Under the pieces are notes generated by a model. That model saw nothing but the letters and a program-made list of their open reading frames with translations. It was not told the origin of the DNA and made no database searches. Position numbers and translations under genes: made by a program. From Parastagonospora avenae f. sp. tritici 18332-5 (lineage: Eukaryota; Ascomycota; Dothideomycetes; Pleosporales; Phaeosphaeriaceae): 18,306 bases of DNA. The DNA lies in the NCBI GenBank assembly GCA_022559985.1, contig JAFJTR010000182.1:1-18306 (forward strand), in the 5' to 3' direction. Shown piece by piece: positions 18,100 through 18,306 of the stretch (the first letter of the stretch is position 1; every line of letters starts with the position of its first letter).

Positions 18100-18306
18100 A
18101 AGTAAGAAGAAACGGTGGGGAGGAATAGAGGGAAATAAGTTGAGTTAGATTATGAAGGGCGAAAACGTGCTTAAGGTTAGAAAAAATATTCAGACTTTCT
18201 AGAGCCTACTTGCATAAGCATGCTTCTACGATTAAAACGTACTCTTCAGATTATCTCTAGACGTTGTGGTTGTAGAGATATTGCTGCGAGAAGGGGGTGG
18301 TGGTGG
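18100..18306. other. 3' flank of element B with hairpin and G-rich edge
   Basis: TATCTCTA (18252-18259) pairs perfectly with TAGAGATA (18273-18280), loop 13 nt. It is followed by a G-rich run (GGGGGTGGTGGTGG, 18293-18306) that is cut by the window edge. One more CGATTAAAA lies at 18229, echoing the left-end motif. This may be the right terminus of the element. Confidence 0.4.

Larger units (their letters stand above)
12983..18306 (+). mobile_element. Element B: OrsD/recombinase-like/RecQ helicase element, RIP-degraded
   Basis: It begins with the terminal sequence shared with element A and runs to, and perhaps beyond, the window edge. It carries one degenerate gene of about 1,550 codons whose helicase part matches fungal telomere-linked RecQ helicases. 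A and B are same-strand neighbours, so B is either a tandem relative or an insertion beside or into A. The right terminus is not proven. Confidence 0.5.

Noticed and set aside
1..18306. tRNA, rRNA or CRISPR features
   Set aside because: No T-arm-like GGTTCGAATCC with a pairing acceptor stem, no rRNA-like conserved blocks, and no regularly spaced repeats with unique spacers were seen on either strand.

Overview
The window looks like a repeat-rich segment of a filamentous ascomycete genome, probably a Dothideomycete (Pleosporales-like, inferred). The pointers are short GT-AG introns of 57 and 59 bp with CTGAC/TTAAC-type branch points, fungal hAT and pogo/Fot-type transposases, a secreted M35-type protease, and two long genes shattered by in-frame TAG codons in the pattern expected of repeat-induced point mutation (RIP, CpA to TpA).

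Layout. 93-1633: a hAT element reduced by an internal deletion. It keeps an open N-terminal transposase fragment (minus strand) between two arrays of short subterminal repeats. 1634-3105: gene-poor, with a possible solo LTR at 2292-2751. 3106-3972 (minus): an intact, intronless gene for a 288-residue fungal protein of unknown function; 250 bp behind its start lies a perfect-register 52-bp tandem duplication, each copy carrying a CRE palindrome (TGACGTCA). 4325-5404: no convincing gene. 5405-6444 (plus): a three-exon gene for a secreted zinc metalloprotease with HEMTH and GTID motifs. 6479-7799: a 5'-truncated pogo/Fot-type element whose transposase frame is still clean.

From about 7806 to the right edge lie two related elements in the same orientation, here called A (7806 to about 12982) and B (12983 to at least 18306). 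They share a left-terminal sequence of about 50 bp that folds into a hairpin. Each carries one enormous degenerate reading frame held in a single register for about 4.5 kb but interrupted by dozens of stops. Both proteins begin with two OrsD (DUF3505)-type zinc fingers and continue with a conserved core (GGxxxRG[ST]EL ... RyLP+E ... H-x8-Y). B then continues into a RecQ-family helicase and a Cys-rich tail, as in fungal telomere-linked helicases. A lacks the helicase and instead has two Cys-rich modules.

The main finding is that the conserved core before the helicase has the order and spacing of a tyrosine recombinase (R ... K ... R ... H-x8-Y). I infer that A and B are remnants of a recombinase-helicase mobile element family, Crypton-like in logic, with hairpin left ends and no obvious terminal inverted repeats. 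A seems to have landed inside the pogo element, yet the older pogo frame is undamaged while A and B are heavily mutated. The only genes likely to be functional are the 288-residue protein and the metalloprotease.
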